Part shown: piece by piece, positions 10,605 through 22,500 of the stretch | Position numbering within the stretch: position 1 is the first letter of the stretch | Layout: every line of letters starts with the position of its first letter | Assembly: GCA_009193035.1 (NCBI GenBank) | Contig: SWDT01000002.1 | Span: forward strand, 434,001 to 498,000 | Source of the DNA: Halicephalobus mephisto | Lineage: Eukaryota; Nematoda; Chromadorea; Rhabditida; Panagrolaimidae | DNA length: 64,000 nucleotides | Direction: 5' to 3' | Notes under the pieces: model-generated | What the model was told of the DNA's origin: nothing | The model's input: only the letters and a program-made list of their open reading frames with translations | Databases searched by the model: none | Program-made: the position numbers and the translations under genes

Positions 10605-11867
10605 TTTCCTATTTCTGTAATACATATGAGCTGAAATAGGAGAATTATGTTGTTCGTTTTGACCCTTCTATAGCTTTTTTAGTTTTTTTCATGGCCTCTC
10701 CTACTTCACTATGCTCTTATCTATAGATGGTCTTATATATTTCTTCAGATTCTTTTGGACCGAGATGATGTGGCGATTGATGTCTATTGACCCTATTATT
10801 CTGTGATCACAAATATGTGCTAAAGTGGAAAGTTGGAAATTCTGTCTTTTTTGAAATTACCAGTTAGGATTTATGGTTTTTTGTTTTTGGTCACACAGGT
10901 CCTTTGATAGCTCTATTTTGCGAATAAAGAAAAAGTGGAAAATGTGGGGGAAGATCATGGGTTATGACCCTGAATGTGATTTATCTTTGTTGTTATCAGT
11001 TTATGTTCAGTTTTTTTAGTTTGAATGACAGTGTCTGGTCGTCGTGCAATTGTGTCTTTGACTAAAGGTTTGATTTTAAAGAGAAATATGATAATTAAAA
11101 TTGATAGATATTTTAAAGGAAGTATCCGCAGTTGATTGATAAAATAGTTGATTTTTGACCTTTTTTATCGAGATAAAAATTTCATCATTATTTGGTGATA
11201 TAAAAGATAGAGTGAACGTGATTTTTATAGTTTTTTGATTAATGATGATTTTTGAAATTTTTTATTAGTGATTTTTATAAGTTTTTTTATTAATAAGCAA
11301 AGCAACTGGTTTTTTGAAAGTTATTTTGAATGTTATGGTTTTTGAATATTCACGGATAACTTGATATATGTTATGATTAATTCTCGAAAAAAATTGACAA
11401 AAATTTTACTTTATGTAATTTTAAGTTAGAAGTTACTAGATCCATTTAAGGAGAAATAGTTACAAAGTATTGATTACGAAATAACTATCACGCAAGATTG
11501 AAGTTTAGACTTTTAGGCTACCGTGGTTTTTGAAAATCCCTCGAATTTCGCCTTGAGATTATTTTATAGAAAAATTCATACATGATGTTTGTAATATATT
11601 ACTGAATATGAAATAACTATCACGCAAGATTGAAGTTTATACTTTTAGGCTACCGTGGTTTTTGAAAATCCCTCGAATTTCGCCTTGAGATTGTTTTATA
11701 GAAAAATTCATATATGATGTTTGTAATATATTGATTATGAAATAACTATCACGTAAAATTGAAATTTTAAACTGCTTTAGTTTCTAAAAAGCTCTGAGAA
11801 TTCGTATCGAGACTATTTTATAGAAAAGTTTATATATGATTTTAAAATAGTATGGTGATTTTTAGCG
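10605..11867. repeat. Intergenic region with 136 bp tandem repeat
   Basis: The first 340 bp is probably 3' UTR of the ligase gene. From about 11475 to 11860 a unit of about 130-136 bp (GAAATAACTATCACGCAAGATTGAAG..., CTACCGTGGTTTTTGAAAATCCCTCG...) occurs twice nearly identically and a third time in diverged form. The last copy runs into the splice acceptor (GATTTTTAG) in front of the aminopeptidase ATG. Confidence 0.75.
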
Positions 11868-13703
11868 ATGGCGAAGGTTACTGTTGCTTCTGGATTGAAC
11901 GGGAAGAATTGTCTTCCGAATGCTCAAGTTGTGATCGTTGGACAAGGATCGTACTTGAAAAATCTGGAATTTGGACAGTTATCGTCGAAATTGACAGGTG
12001 TTGATGAAAGAATTTTCAAAGAAGCAATATCGAAATTGAATGGATGTACAAGTATTCCTCTTCATCTGAATTTGGCAAAGATTATATCTCTTCCGTCAGA
12101 AGCGTCTAGACATAATTCTCCATCGAATGCTGATGTGTTGTTTAGAGAATTGAAATCTACATCTATTGCAGAAGGAATTAAAACACTTTCGGTTGTTTTA
12201 TATTCTCCATTTGAACATGTTTTGGCTCATGTTGCTGCTGTTGCTAAAGCGTTTCCTAGTTATTCTAGAAAAACGAAGAAGGATTCACTTGAGGAAATTT
12301 TGGTTGAAATAATTGTTACTGATGAAAAAAAACTTTCTGATGATGATATTAATTTTTTGAGTTCGATGGGAGAACATATGAGAATTTGCACAAGTCAAGT
12401 TGATGCACCTTGTAACGAATTTCATTCAGAAGCTTTTGCAAATGAAGCAATTAAAATAGTTGATAATTTAAACGTTAATGTTTCGAAAACTATCATTATT
12501 GGAGAAGAATTAAAAGAAAAAGGTTTTGGAGGTATATATCATGTTGGAAAAGCGGCTATTCATCCACCTGTTTTTGCGTGTTTTAGTTATATGCCAGATG
12601 GAGCTTCGAAGAATATTGCTGTAAGTAGTTTTTTAAAAATAAAAGTTTTGTAGGTTTTAGAATTTTATAGAAATAGAAAATTTCAGAAGATTTTAGGATT
12701 ATGTAGTAGAATTTGGAGAATTTTAGAATTTTACAGTAGAATTAGGAGAATTTTTTAATTTTACAGTAGAATTTGGAAGATTTGAGAATTTTATGAAAAC
12801 TTCTAGAACTTTTCAAATTCAATCGAAATTTTTGAAATCAGTATTTTAAAATTTTGGAAACTTTGGAAATTTGTATTGAGAGGATTTTATAGTAAAATTT
12901 GTTTTTTAATTTTTGTAAATGGTGTTTTTAGCTTGTTGGAAAGGGAATCGTTTACGATACTGGTGGAATGCAGATCAAAACCAAAACAGGAATGCCTGGT
13001 ATGAAACATGACATGGCTGGAGCTGCAGCAGTTTTTGGAGCTTTCTGTACTCTTGTTCGTGGTGGATTTAAGGAGAATCTCCATTGTTTGCTCTGTATTG
13101 CTGAGAATAATATTTCTCCTGTGGCAAAGTTTGTTTTTTAAAAGTAAATTTTAAATAATTAATGATTTTAGCAAACCTGATGACGTAATCACAATGTTGT
13201 CAGGAAAAACCGTCGAGATTTCTAATACGGATGCTGAAGGAAGACTTGTTTTGGCTGATGGAGTTTATTATGCTAAGCATAATCTTAAAGCTGAGGTTAT
13301 AATTGATATGGCTACACTTACAGGAGCTCAATGTTATGCAACAGGAAAAATTCACAGTGGTGTTATGACAAATTCAGAAGAATGGGAAAAGAAAGCTATA
13401 AATGCAGGAAAATTAAGTGGAGATCTTATTCATCCATTTGTATTTGCTCCTGATCTTCATTTTTGTGATTTAAATTCTCAATTAGCTGATATGAAGAATA
13501 GTAATCTTGGATCTATGATTGGAGCTCCGTCATCTGTTGCTGGATTGTTTATTGGTGCTCATATTGATTTTGGAAAAAAATTGGATTGGTTACATTTTGA
13601 CATTGCTGCACCTGCGATTCATAATGAGAGATCTACGGCTTTTGGAATCCCACTTGTTTGTAAGCTTCTTGGTGAATATGTGGATGCTGATGTTGCGAAA
13701 TAA
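11868..13703 (+). CDS. lap-1: Leucine aminopeptidase (M17), LAP-1 type
   Basis: Three exons (11868-12620, 12932-13128, 13172-13703) give 493 aa, close to nematode LAP-1. It is a cytosolic two-zinc metallopeptidase that removes N-terminal residues from peptides. The N-terminal macro-like domain is followed by the catalytic domain with [12 protein letters not shown] and [19 protein letters not shown] (metal-binding Lys and Asp), the M17 signature [13 protein letters not shown] (about 334-346), and MATLTGAQ. All expected metal ligands are visible. The ATG lies four bases after a TTTTTAG acceptor, consistent with trans-splicing. The gene has its own 1.2 kb upstream spacing, so no operon with the ligase is implied. 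Confidence 0.95.
12621..12931. other. Intron of leucine aminopeptidase gene
   Basis: AT-rich with short tandem units of TTTTAGAATTTTACAGTAGAATT type (12650-12790). No gene. Confidence 0.6.
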
Positions 13704-14784
13704 TTTTGTGAATTTTTGTTAAATGGTTTTTTAAGTATGATTTTTAAATTTTATTCGTATCTTTCTGTAAGAAGGAAAACTTTCCATTATTTCTGGAAAA
13801 TTTTTAAATAAAAAATTTAAGTATTTTTTTGGTTTTTCTCTATTTTGATGATTTTTGTTTAATAATAATTGGTGGAGGAGATGTGGATTGTGATAGTTGG
13901 GTTTTTTTGTAAATGTTAAAAATAGTTTTTTTTGGGATTTTTGAATTTTCGCGTAAAAAGTGAAAAAATTGTAAATTTGGCAATTTTTACTTAATTAACT
14001 CGTAATTTTTTTATTTTATATTGTGAATTGATGTGTGACGAATAGGGAGAAATGTAATGGAGTTTTTATAGAACAACAAGTCACAATATTTCATAGGAAA
14101 ATATTATTAAACAACAACATAACAATATGAACCTCGTAGGATTACGGTAGTCGTGCTAAGACCACCTAATCAGGGAGTGGCACTTGCATGGTGTCTCCTC
14201 AAATCCTAACATTTAACAAAGTTTTTTGAAATAGTACAGTAGAACTTGGATATTAGATACCATCATTATAAAATATTTCACGTTATAGCATACGGTCTGG
14301 GTGATTTTGGTTAATCTGCCTTCAAATTTACTTCCTCTATAAGATATCCTTTCTTATAACATACGCTTTGCCCGGTCCTAAAGAGATATCTTATATCCAA
14401 ATTCGGTTGTTTATCAATTAAAAAAAACTACTTTCTTTGTTAGCTAGATTTTTAAAGTTCAAACATGACTCATAAGTTATTTTTTAAAATGAAAAATCCA
14501 AATTTCGACTTTGAATTTTGTGAATTTCTGACGTCTAATTTTCAACCCCTTAGGGTAGACGGAGGGGTGTATATCCCGTGTGACTTTAATTTAGAAGTTT
14601 CTGTCTTTTGTAAAAAATAAATCTCCAAAACATTAATCCCGAATCCTCGAGATTACGAAATACCACAAATGTCAAATTACTGTAGCTTACTGTAATTTCT
14701 ACAGTCTCCGAAAATTTGCAAAATATATTAATTTTCGATTTTTATAACAATATGATTTTTGAAATTTTAGAAAATTTCAGAATT
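13704..14784. repeat. Convergent intergenic region with repeats
   Basis: Contains a degenerate relative of the 77 bp repeat (13940-14005), one arm (about 14050-14215) of an inverted repeat pair shared with 20795-20945, and a 175 bp palindromic element (14236-14410). Then comes a stretch sharing ATAAATCTCCAAAA(C/T)ATTAATCCCGAA and TTACTGTAGCTTACTGTA with 36655-36890. No coding signal. Confidence 0.7.
14236..14410. mobile_element. 175 bp palindromic MITE-like element (copy A)
   Basis: Begins ACAGTAGAACTTGGATATTAGATA and ends with the diverged inverse TATCTTATATCCAAATTCGG. Internally it carries GCCCGGTCCTAAAGAGATATC and ACATACGCTTTG, shared in the opposite orientation with elements at 36397-36570 and 40419-40592. 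It has no coding capacity. Confidence 0.75.
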
Positions 14785-16139
14785 TTAATTAAAAATCCAA
14801 ATAAATGTGGACAACAATGAAAAAAAAAATAATTTAAAATTAATACTAATTACGGTAGAATCGTTGCAGAAATCGTTGGATTTGCAGAGACAACTGTTTT
14901 CGATCAGGTTGGCTTCTGGCAGACAATCCAGATTCTTGGCAGTAGAAGAGCAACTTGTGTCGTCCGTGAGTGAGGGTACGGTACCGTAGAGTTGATCGTA
15001 ACAGGCCCTGACGGTCATGTAAGAATAAACTCCAGAATTGTTCACAATTTGTTGCCATTTGTAACAAGCTGTGTTACATTCTACAGTAGCTTTCGATCTG
15101 AGGATCCAGAAGTCAAGATCACAATTGTTGTCAAAGACCTTCGGAAGCCCCACGAGGTTCCCCGGAGGCCGCCGTTGTCTCATCTGGAAGTTCTGCTCCA
15201 GATTCTCCGAAGCACAACTGTAGCATTTTACTGAAATTATAAAATATTAAAAAAAAATATTTTAAAAATTAATTTTTAAACAAAATTATTTCGAAAAATT
15301 TAAAAAATCAAAAAATTTAGAAAATTTTAATTTTAAAAAATTCTAAAAATCCTCATAAAATTTCTAAACGTTTCAGAAGTTTGTCTAGGATTCCGGTAGA
15401 TTTTGGAAGTCTTCAGAAGCTTCTATAAAATACTAGGATTTTTTCTAAGATTCTAGAAAATTTTAGAAAATTTTTAAAAATTTTAGAATTTAAAAATTTT
15501 TACTATATGTTAGAAGCTTCTACAAAAATCTAGAAAAATTTAGAAATTTCTTTAACATTTTGGAAAATTTCAGAAGTCTCCATAAAATCCTAAAAGAATT
15601 CAGAAACTTTCGTAAAATTTTAGAAACTTCTGTAAAACTTTAGAAAAATTCAGAAATTTCTTTAAGATTTTGGAAAATTTCAGAAGTCTCCACAAAATTC
15701 CAGAAGACTTCAGAAGTTTCCATAAAATCCTAAAAGAATTCAGAAACTTTCGTAAAATTTTAGAATTTTCTACAAAAATCTAGAAAAATTCAGAAATTTC
15801 TTTGATTCTAAAAAATTCAGAAATTTCCACAAGATTCCAGAAGTCTCCGTAAAATTCTAAAAGAATTCAAAAACTTTCGTAAAATTTTAGAATTTTCTAC
15901 AAAAATCTAGAAAAATTTAAAAATTTCTTTGATTCTAAAAAATTCAGAAGTCTCCACAAGATTCCAGAAGACTTCAGAAGGTCCTATAAAATTTTCAAGA
16001 AATTTGAAATCTTCTAAAAAATTTAAAACTTCTTACTGAATTTTAATTTTTATAAAATTTCGAAATAAAAAAACTTACTTGATTGAACAGATGAAATAAA
16101 ACCAAAAATAAAGCAAAAATTAAAAACAAAGTTGCGCAT
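14785..16139 (-). CDS. Secreted or GPI-anchored Ly6/ODR-2-like protein
   Basis: Two exons (16079-16139, then 14785-15230) separated by an 848 bp intron give 168 aa. The first exon encodes a signal peptide (MRNFVFNFCFIFGFISSVQS). The mature part starts IKCYSCAS and has a cysteine pattern of the Ly6/uPAR three-finger type ending CLCKSNDFCN, and the C-terminus is hydrophobic (FKLFFFSLLSTFIWIF), as for a GPI attachment signal. Family members act at the cell surface, and the nematode ODR-2/HOT group functions in neurons. The specific member is not identified. The first exon is inferred from its ATG, signal peptide and in-phase GTAAGT donor. Confidence 0.8.
15231..16078. repeat. Repeat-filled intron of Ly6-like gene
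   Basis: Made of imperfect tandem units such as AAAATTTCAGAAGTCTCCA and AAAAGAATTCAGAAACTTTCG, each repeated at least four times between 15540 and 15990. No gene inside. Confidence 0.75.
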
Positions 16140-17325
16140 TCTGGTCTACCTGGACATTGATTCTTTTCCTAAGAAGGCTTTGAGCTTTTGGAAGACAAAA
16201 CTGATCGGATCAAAATAAATTCAAGCAGAGGATAAGTCTGTCCTGCGAAGCGCGGACAAGTAAAACGAGAAGACTAGGCGCTTCGGTGCGCTCAGGGTCC
16301 GTCGTGGAATTGTTGACAAAAGAAAAACGTTCTCATTGACTGCATCTGTCGAAGGGAACACTCTAGTGCCATGTCGGCGAGTTCTTTGTGAATCAGATTC
16401 CTCAATTCGAAAGTTATTAAAAACAGGAAATTAGTACAGTTAGAATTGTCGAGTTTTTAAAATCCTTGATTTTTGAATTTAATCTAATTCGGCTTAGATT
16501 CAAATTCTTCGATTTTTGAATTTTTATCTAATTCGGCTTAGATTCGAATTCTTCGATTTTTGAATTTAATCTAATTCGATCTAGGTTCGAATTTTTATCT
16601 AATTCGGCTTAGATTTGAATTCTTCGATTTTCGAATTTTTATCTAATTCGGCTTAGATTCAAATTCTTCGATTTTCGAATTTTTATCTAATTCGGCTTAG
16701 ATTCAAATTCTTCGATTTTCGAATTTTTATTTAATTCGGCTTAGATTCAAATTCTTCGATTTTTGAATTTTTATCTAATTCGGCTTAGATTCGAATTTTT
16801 TAATTTTTGAATTCAAATAAATTCGATTCAAATTTAAATTCTTCGATTTCTAAATTCAAATAAATTCATTTTGGATTCAAATTCAAAGTTTGATTTGGAA
16901 AAATTCGAAAATCAAGAACTTTGATACAGTTATAGTTATTTTAATATCAATTTTCGGAAGATTTAGAAATATTTAGAATTTTCAATTTAATGTAATTTTT
17001 TAATTAAATTCTAGAAAACTAGGTAAAAAATTAAGATTCAACTTTGGCGAAATGTGAATATTGCCAAATCCGAATTCTTGACGAAATGAAAATTAATGCC
17101 AATTATGATTTTCATAAAAATCATTTTTCCGACAAAACTTCCATAATTTTCCAAAAACTTCGATTTGAAACATTTTTAAAATTTCGCACCAAATTACAGA
17201 AGACTCTAGAAATCCCTGAAGAAATTTCAAAGATTTTAAATTCGCTGTTGAATTGTAAATTAAAAAAAATAAAATTTACTGACGATTGCATTCACCATCT
17301 ATATACAGACAAAACAAAACCTTGT
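16140..17325. repeat. Intergenic region with ATTCGGCTTAGATT minisatellite
   Basis: 16140-16400 is higher-complexity sequence and probably the Ly6-like promoter. From about 16480 to 16800 a unit of about 45 bp (AATTCTTCGATTTTTGAATT then TTTATCTAATTCGGCTTAGA) is repeated about seven times. 16900-17325 is AT-rich and includes the 3' side of the ground-like gene. No further gene supported. Confidence 0.75.
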
Positions 17326-19273
17326 TTAATGTTCGAAAGCGAAACAAGTGATATTCTCAACCTTGACTTCACAGTAGATTCTAGTGTTAGCCAAGTACGA
17401 GAAGGCTCCATCAGAGCAGATGACGTCCCAGTTGGAGTTGAAGTGTTCCTTAGCAGCTCTAGCAATAGCTCTCTTGGAATGAGCAGTGCTTTCGGCAATG
17501 TTCTGTTCCATGAGTTGTCTCAAGTCTTCGTTGTTACATTTAGGGTCAATAGCGGCGGTTTTGGCAGCACGAGCGACGGCGTGTCTTCTCTTGTATCCAC
17601 CTTGTTGAGCGGGAGCGGGAGCTTGAACAGAAACTTCGTCTCCGTAGTCGGCTCCAGATTCCTCTTGTTGGTATCCACCTTGAGCAGGAGGAGCGGGAGG
17701 AGCAGCAGGGGCTTGTTGTCCATAAGAGTCAGCAGGAGCTTGTTCAGAGTAAGTTTGAGCTGGTGGAGGAGGAGGAGGAGGAGCTTGTTCATCATAAGAT
17801 TGAGTTTGTGGAGGTGGTGGTGGTGGGGGAGGAGGAGCCTGTTCGCCGTAGGATTCAGCTGGTGGAGCAGCTGGTGGTGGGGGAGGAGGTGGAAGAGGAG
17901 CCTGTTCACCATATGATTCAGCTGGTGGGGCAGCTGGTGGAGCAGCCGGTAGTGGAGGTGGAGGGGGAGCTTGTTCAGAGTAAGACTGAACTGGTGGGGC
18001 AGCTGGTGGTGGTGGTGGAGGGGGAGCTTGTTCAGAGTAAGACTGAACTGGCGGAGCAGCTGGTGGTGGTGGAGGGGGTGGAAGAGGAGCTTGTGGAGAA
18101 TAGGATTGAACTGGTGGAGCAGCTGGTGGCGGTGGAGGAGGTGGTGGTGGTGGAGGAGGAGCAGCAGCAGCATATCCTCCAGCAGCAGGTCCGAAGGATT
18201 GAGGAGCAGCATATCCAGATGATGCAGGAGCAGCAAATCCAGATGAAGCAGGAGCAGTGGCGTATCCAGATGATGCAGGAGCAGCAAATCCAGATGAAGC
18301 AGGAGCGGTAGCGTATCCAGACGAAGCAGGAGAGGCGTAGCTACCTCCGAAGGAAGGAGCCTGAGGAGCAACAGCATATCCACCAGAGCCTCCGCTAACC
18401 TGGTAGGAGGAACCAAAAGAAGCTCCGCAAGAAGGAGCGGGACTAAAAAGTAGAAATAAAAATTCATATAAAAATCTATAGAAAGAATTAACTTACGGTG
18501 GAGGTGGTGGAGGAGCACAAGCTGGAGCAGGAGCTGGAGCTGGGCAAGGAGCAGGAGCGGGGCAAGGAGCTGGTCTGGAAAGATTATCACTTTTATCAAG
18601 TAATGAAAACCAAAAAAAATTTAGGAATCTTCCCGTATCGGCACACCCTCGATTTAGGCCCTATGAGAGAGTCAGGACTTTTTAGAATGACCAACGACCA
18701 GAGCGAATGATTCAGGACAGTTAAAAGTTCATTTGCACCCATGCGCCCTTAATTAAGTCTTGCGAGAATCAGGATTTTCCAGAGTGGTTTGTTACCAGAG
18801 CGAGACCTTCGAAAACAGGAATCTTCCTGCACCCACGCGCCTCTGATTTAGACTCGCGCGAGAGTCGAAACTTGTTGGAATGGTCCGTTACCAGTCCGAA
18901 ATTGCCCACGACTGGCAAAAGATACACACATTGCCAGACTTTCAGGGACAGCGCGCCATTTTGAATCGTATTTTTTCAAAAAGCACTTTTTATATGGAAA
19001 AATAATATTCTTTTTTTACTTTCTTATTTACTTGTTTGTGTTCTTGATTTAGTAGTTTTTTGGGGGGATTTAATTATTTAAAAACTTACGGAGGAGGAGC
19101 ACATGCTGGAGGAGGAGGACATGCAGGGGCGGCTGGCCTAAAATTGTTTCTTCAATGGTTACGGTAATTATATATGGAACTTACGCAGAACATCCGCAAC
19201 CACCGCTGTTCCCGAACAAGAAGGCTTGAGAGCCGGCAACGAGGCACAAAACTGCCAAAAACAGGATCTTCAT
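17326..19273 (-). CDS. Proline-rich ground-like (GRL, hedgehog-related) secreted protein
   Basis: Four exons (19185-19273, 19090-19137, 18497-18574, 17326-18442) give 443 aa. A signal peptide (MKILFLAVLCLVAGSQA) is followed by FLFGNSGGCGCSA, Cys-Pro-rich exons, repeats of APASSGF/APASSGY (about six), then long proline runs alternating with SYGEQAPP-like units. The C-terminal ground-like domain (about 375-443) has CNNEDLRQLMEQ, KRAIARAAKEHFNSNWDVICSDG and YCEVKVENITCFAF. Nematode GRL proteins are secreted and many are cuticle or extracellular-matrix related. All three introns are in the same phase and bound Pro-rich modules. A KRR site upstream of the domain may be a processing site. Simple repeats keep several wrong frames open over this exon. 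Confidence 0.9.
18575..19089. repeat. Intron of ground-like gene with dispersed repeat
   Basis: From 18620 to 18900 there are about three imperfect units of about 115 bp (ACCAGAGCGA, GAGAGTCAGGA, TTGCACCCATGCGCC, then TGCGAGAATCAGG). Similar wording (CGCTCTGG, GACCATTTTAG, TCCTGATTC) occurs in the array at 33180-33420. No coding signal. Confidence 0.6.
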
Positions 19274-19545
19274 CGTGTCGAAGACTGCTCGGAAAATCCT
19301 CCAGAAGCAGCTATTTATGCAAGTTCATGACAGAAAGCCGGCCCCTAAGGCTTGATTGCCAGAGGCGATCCGCTTACGTAACGCGGAAAAACTTGCTTTT
19401 TCGGTTTTTTGTTTCGCGATTTCCCTTGTTATCAGAAGTCGGCTGGTTTCTCTGGATTTACTCTGTTTCGGCCGTGGATTAACCGGCTTTCCTCAATCGC
19501 ACGAATAAAGCTGTAGAAGAGCTTCCCAAGCTCGTTGTCGATTTT
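19274..19545. other. Intergenic region between GT31 and ground-like genes
   Basis: High-complexity sequence of relatively high GC between the GT31 stop and the ground-like start (both minus strand). It probably holds the ground-like promoter and the GT31 3' UTR. Confidence 0.5.
19312..19319 (-). promoter_or_regulatory. TATA-like box of the ground-like gene
   Basis: On the minus strand CATAAATA lies about 40 bp upstream of the ground-like ATG. The spacing fits a TATA box with a very short 5' UTR, as is common for strongly expressed nematode cuticle-type genes. This is inference from position and sequence only. Confidence 0.4.
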
Positions 19546-22500
19546 TCAAAGGAAATCTGAAAAATGAAGACATATTTCGTCAGATTCGGAAACAACGGAC
19601 CTGGATTTGGGCCTGAAATGACCGAACAAGAGCTTTCTTCTGAAGTCACCTCCGGAAGACAATAAAAGTTGTAATTCCGATTCTGAATCCACCGATATGT
19701 AATGTTTCTGAAGGTCGAAGTAAATAACTCTGGACGAATTCAGCAATCCATGAGTCACGTACCAATCGTCCATCTGAATTTTTTCCGTTAATCACGTTAT
19801 TCGAAAAAATCGAATTCTTTTTACAAAATTGTTCTAGCACGAATTTTTTTTTTACAAAAGTGTTCTGGCACGAATTTTTTTTTTACAAAAGTGTTCTAGC
19901 ACAAATTTTTTTTATAAAAGTGTTCTAGCACGAATTTTTTTACAAAATTGTTCTGGCACAAATTTTTAGGAAACTTTTAAAAACCCAGGATTTTAATTTT
20001 TTAAAATTATTTTATCATAGAAAATTTAAAAATAGAAATCTTCGAGAAATGGTCTCGAGACGAATTTCGAAATTATATAATTTTGAAATTAAAAAATATT
20101 ATTGCAAAATTATCTCAATATGAACGTCAAATATTTTTAGGACTTTTTAAATTTTTTTTAGAATTTTTTTAAATTTTTTTAGGATTTTTTTTTGATTTTT
20201 TAAATTTTTTTAAAGGTTTTTTTTAGGTTTTTTTAAAAATTTTTTTTCATTGTTTTAATTTTTTTTGATTTTTTTAAATTTTTTAGGATTTTTGTGTTCT
20301 GAATACTGGTTTTACTTTCATAGTATTCGGAGAATTAGAACTGGACGCCGTTACGACGCTTTATCAGTAGGAATCTTCGAAATCTTCCAGAAAATTCCAG
20401 AAATGTTCTGTCTCAGAAGTTCCAGAAGATTCTGAAAAAACTTCAAAATTCTCAAAAGTTCCAGAATAATGAATGAATTTTAAATTTCAAAAATATTTTT
20501 AAAAAATTAATTATTTTACGAAATGGTCCTGAAAAGAATTTTTTGAATTTTTTAGAAATTTATAATTTTAAATTTTTCAGAAATTTATAATTTTAGATAT
20601 TTTAAATTTTTAAATTTTCAAAAAAATGGTCCTGAAAAGAATTTTTTAGAAATTTATGATTTTAGATATTTTAAATTTTCACCGATTCTAGAATTTTCCA
20701 AATTTTTTTACCGATTCTGGAATGTTCCAGAATCTTGTGAAATTTTCGGACTTCAGAATTCTCTAAAATTCCGAAATATTTCTGTTGGGACTTTGAGAGA
20801 CGCCATGCAGATGGCGGTCCCTGAATTGTTGGTCTTAGCACGACTACCGTAATCCTACGAGGTTTGTGTTATTGTGTGGTTGTTATGTTTTGGATAAATA
20901 ACATTGTGACTTGTTGTTGTGTAAAAATTCCAGTGTTTTTTCCTATTTTTTAGCGTCCCTTAGGGAATCATAGGGTTATTGTCTTTTTCATCATTATTCC
21001 CAAAACTCTCTTCGAAAAGAGCACGTAAAAATTTTTTTCCCGCGCTCTTTTTTGGAGACGAACAGAGAAAAATAATCCGACTGCTGCTCTCCAAAAAAAG
21101 AATATATAAAACAAATTTTTACACACTATTTTCGAAGAGAATTTTGGGAATAATGACGAAAAAGATAACAACCCTAGGAAATCACAATTTCAATTTTAAA
21201 AAATTCACAAACCCAAAGATACTGAATTTTTTTCAAATTGGAGTACATCTGCTCCAGAAGGTCGAAACTGAAGGCGTAGGCCATCCCTTGGCAGTACAAT
21301 CCCAAAAAAGAATAAGGATATTCTTCCTTGGATAAATACCTAAATTTATTTTTTATTTTTTATTTAAAAATAATTTCACCATTTAGAATCTGGATTTCTG
21401 ACGACAGGATTATCTTTGAAAACTCTTCCTAGAATTACGTTTTTGATTTTTGTGAAGTTTTTTAAGATTTTTAAGACGGATTCTGGAGCGACCGAAACGT
21501 CGTCGTCCATCTTGATTACGAAATCGGGAGTAATTTCCGAATCCCTGCATTTCTCGTGGATAAAGGAGATCCAGGATCTTGCCTATAAGAGTTTTTACAA
21601 CTTCTGAAGCGGATTTTGATTAAGAAAAACAAAAAATCAAAATCGAAGCGGATTTTGATTTTGTTCAAATCCATTGTTTCAAAAAATAATTCTTCCAAAT
21701 TTATAAATAAATTTAATAGATATATTTTCATATATGAGCTTTTAAGAAATATTAGGGACAATTTTGATTTTTAGGATACGCTTTTCTAGTTTAATTACTT
21801 TTTAAATTATATATTATTTCAATTATGATTATTTAAGTTGTTTCTTAGAAATTAACAACAAAAATATAAAAATTCAACTTTTTTGATATGTGAAAAAAGT
21901 GAGTAAAAATAATTTTTGTTTTTAGGATACATTTTTCTACTTTAATTTTATCAATTTTAATTTTTTTTCTTCATAATTATATAGAAATTTTCAACTAACT
22001 ATGACTATCTAGATTGTTTCTTAGAAACTAACAACAAAAATGTAAAAATTCAACTTTTTTGATATATGAATGGTTGAGAAACAATAGGGGAAATTTTACA
22101 GTTTCGAATTTTTTTCTTTTTTAATTTCATTATACTTTGGTTACTATTTCCCGTAATTGGATATAAATTTCAAGTTCATCACGGATATCTAATTAATTTG
22201 TCAAAAACCGAAAGCAATTCAAAATTCGAATTTTCGTACATCAGCGATTTTTGGATTCCAGTTTTTTACGCATTTGTTTTTCGTTTTAATTTCGTCAATT
22301 TTAATCATCCTTTTTCGTCATTATATGTAAATTCCAAGCTAATTAAAATTATGTAATTGGTTTTCCGAAAAAAATCAGAAAAATGCGAAAATTAAATTTT
22401 CCAAAATATACGAACCAGGAACGGAGAATTTAAAATTTCAAACATGTTCGTTTTAGATTCAAATATATCAATTTTAATTGTTTTTCCGTCATTACGTGGA

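Noticed and set aside
17044..17916. Plus-strand open frame of 290 codons
   Set aside because: Antisense to the ground-like domain; its Ser/Arg-rich tail is the reverse of the repeat region and the first part is AT-rich intergenic sequence.
17520..18599. Long Leu/His-rich frame and plus-strand Val/Glu/Trp-rich frames
   Set aside because: They are wrong-frame shadows of the proline-rich exon of the ground-like gene, which keeps all frames open.
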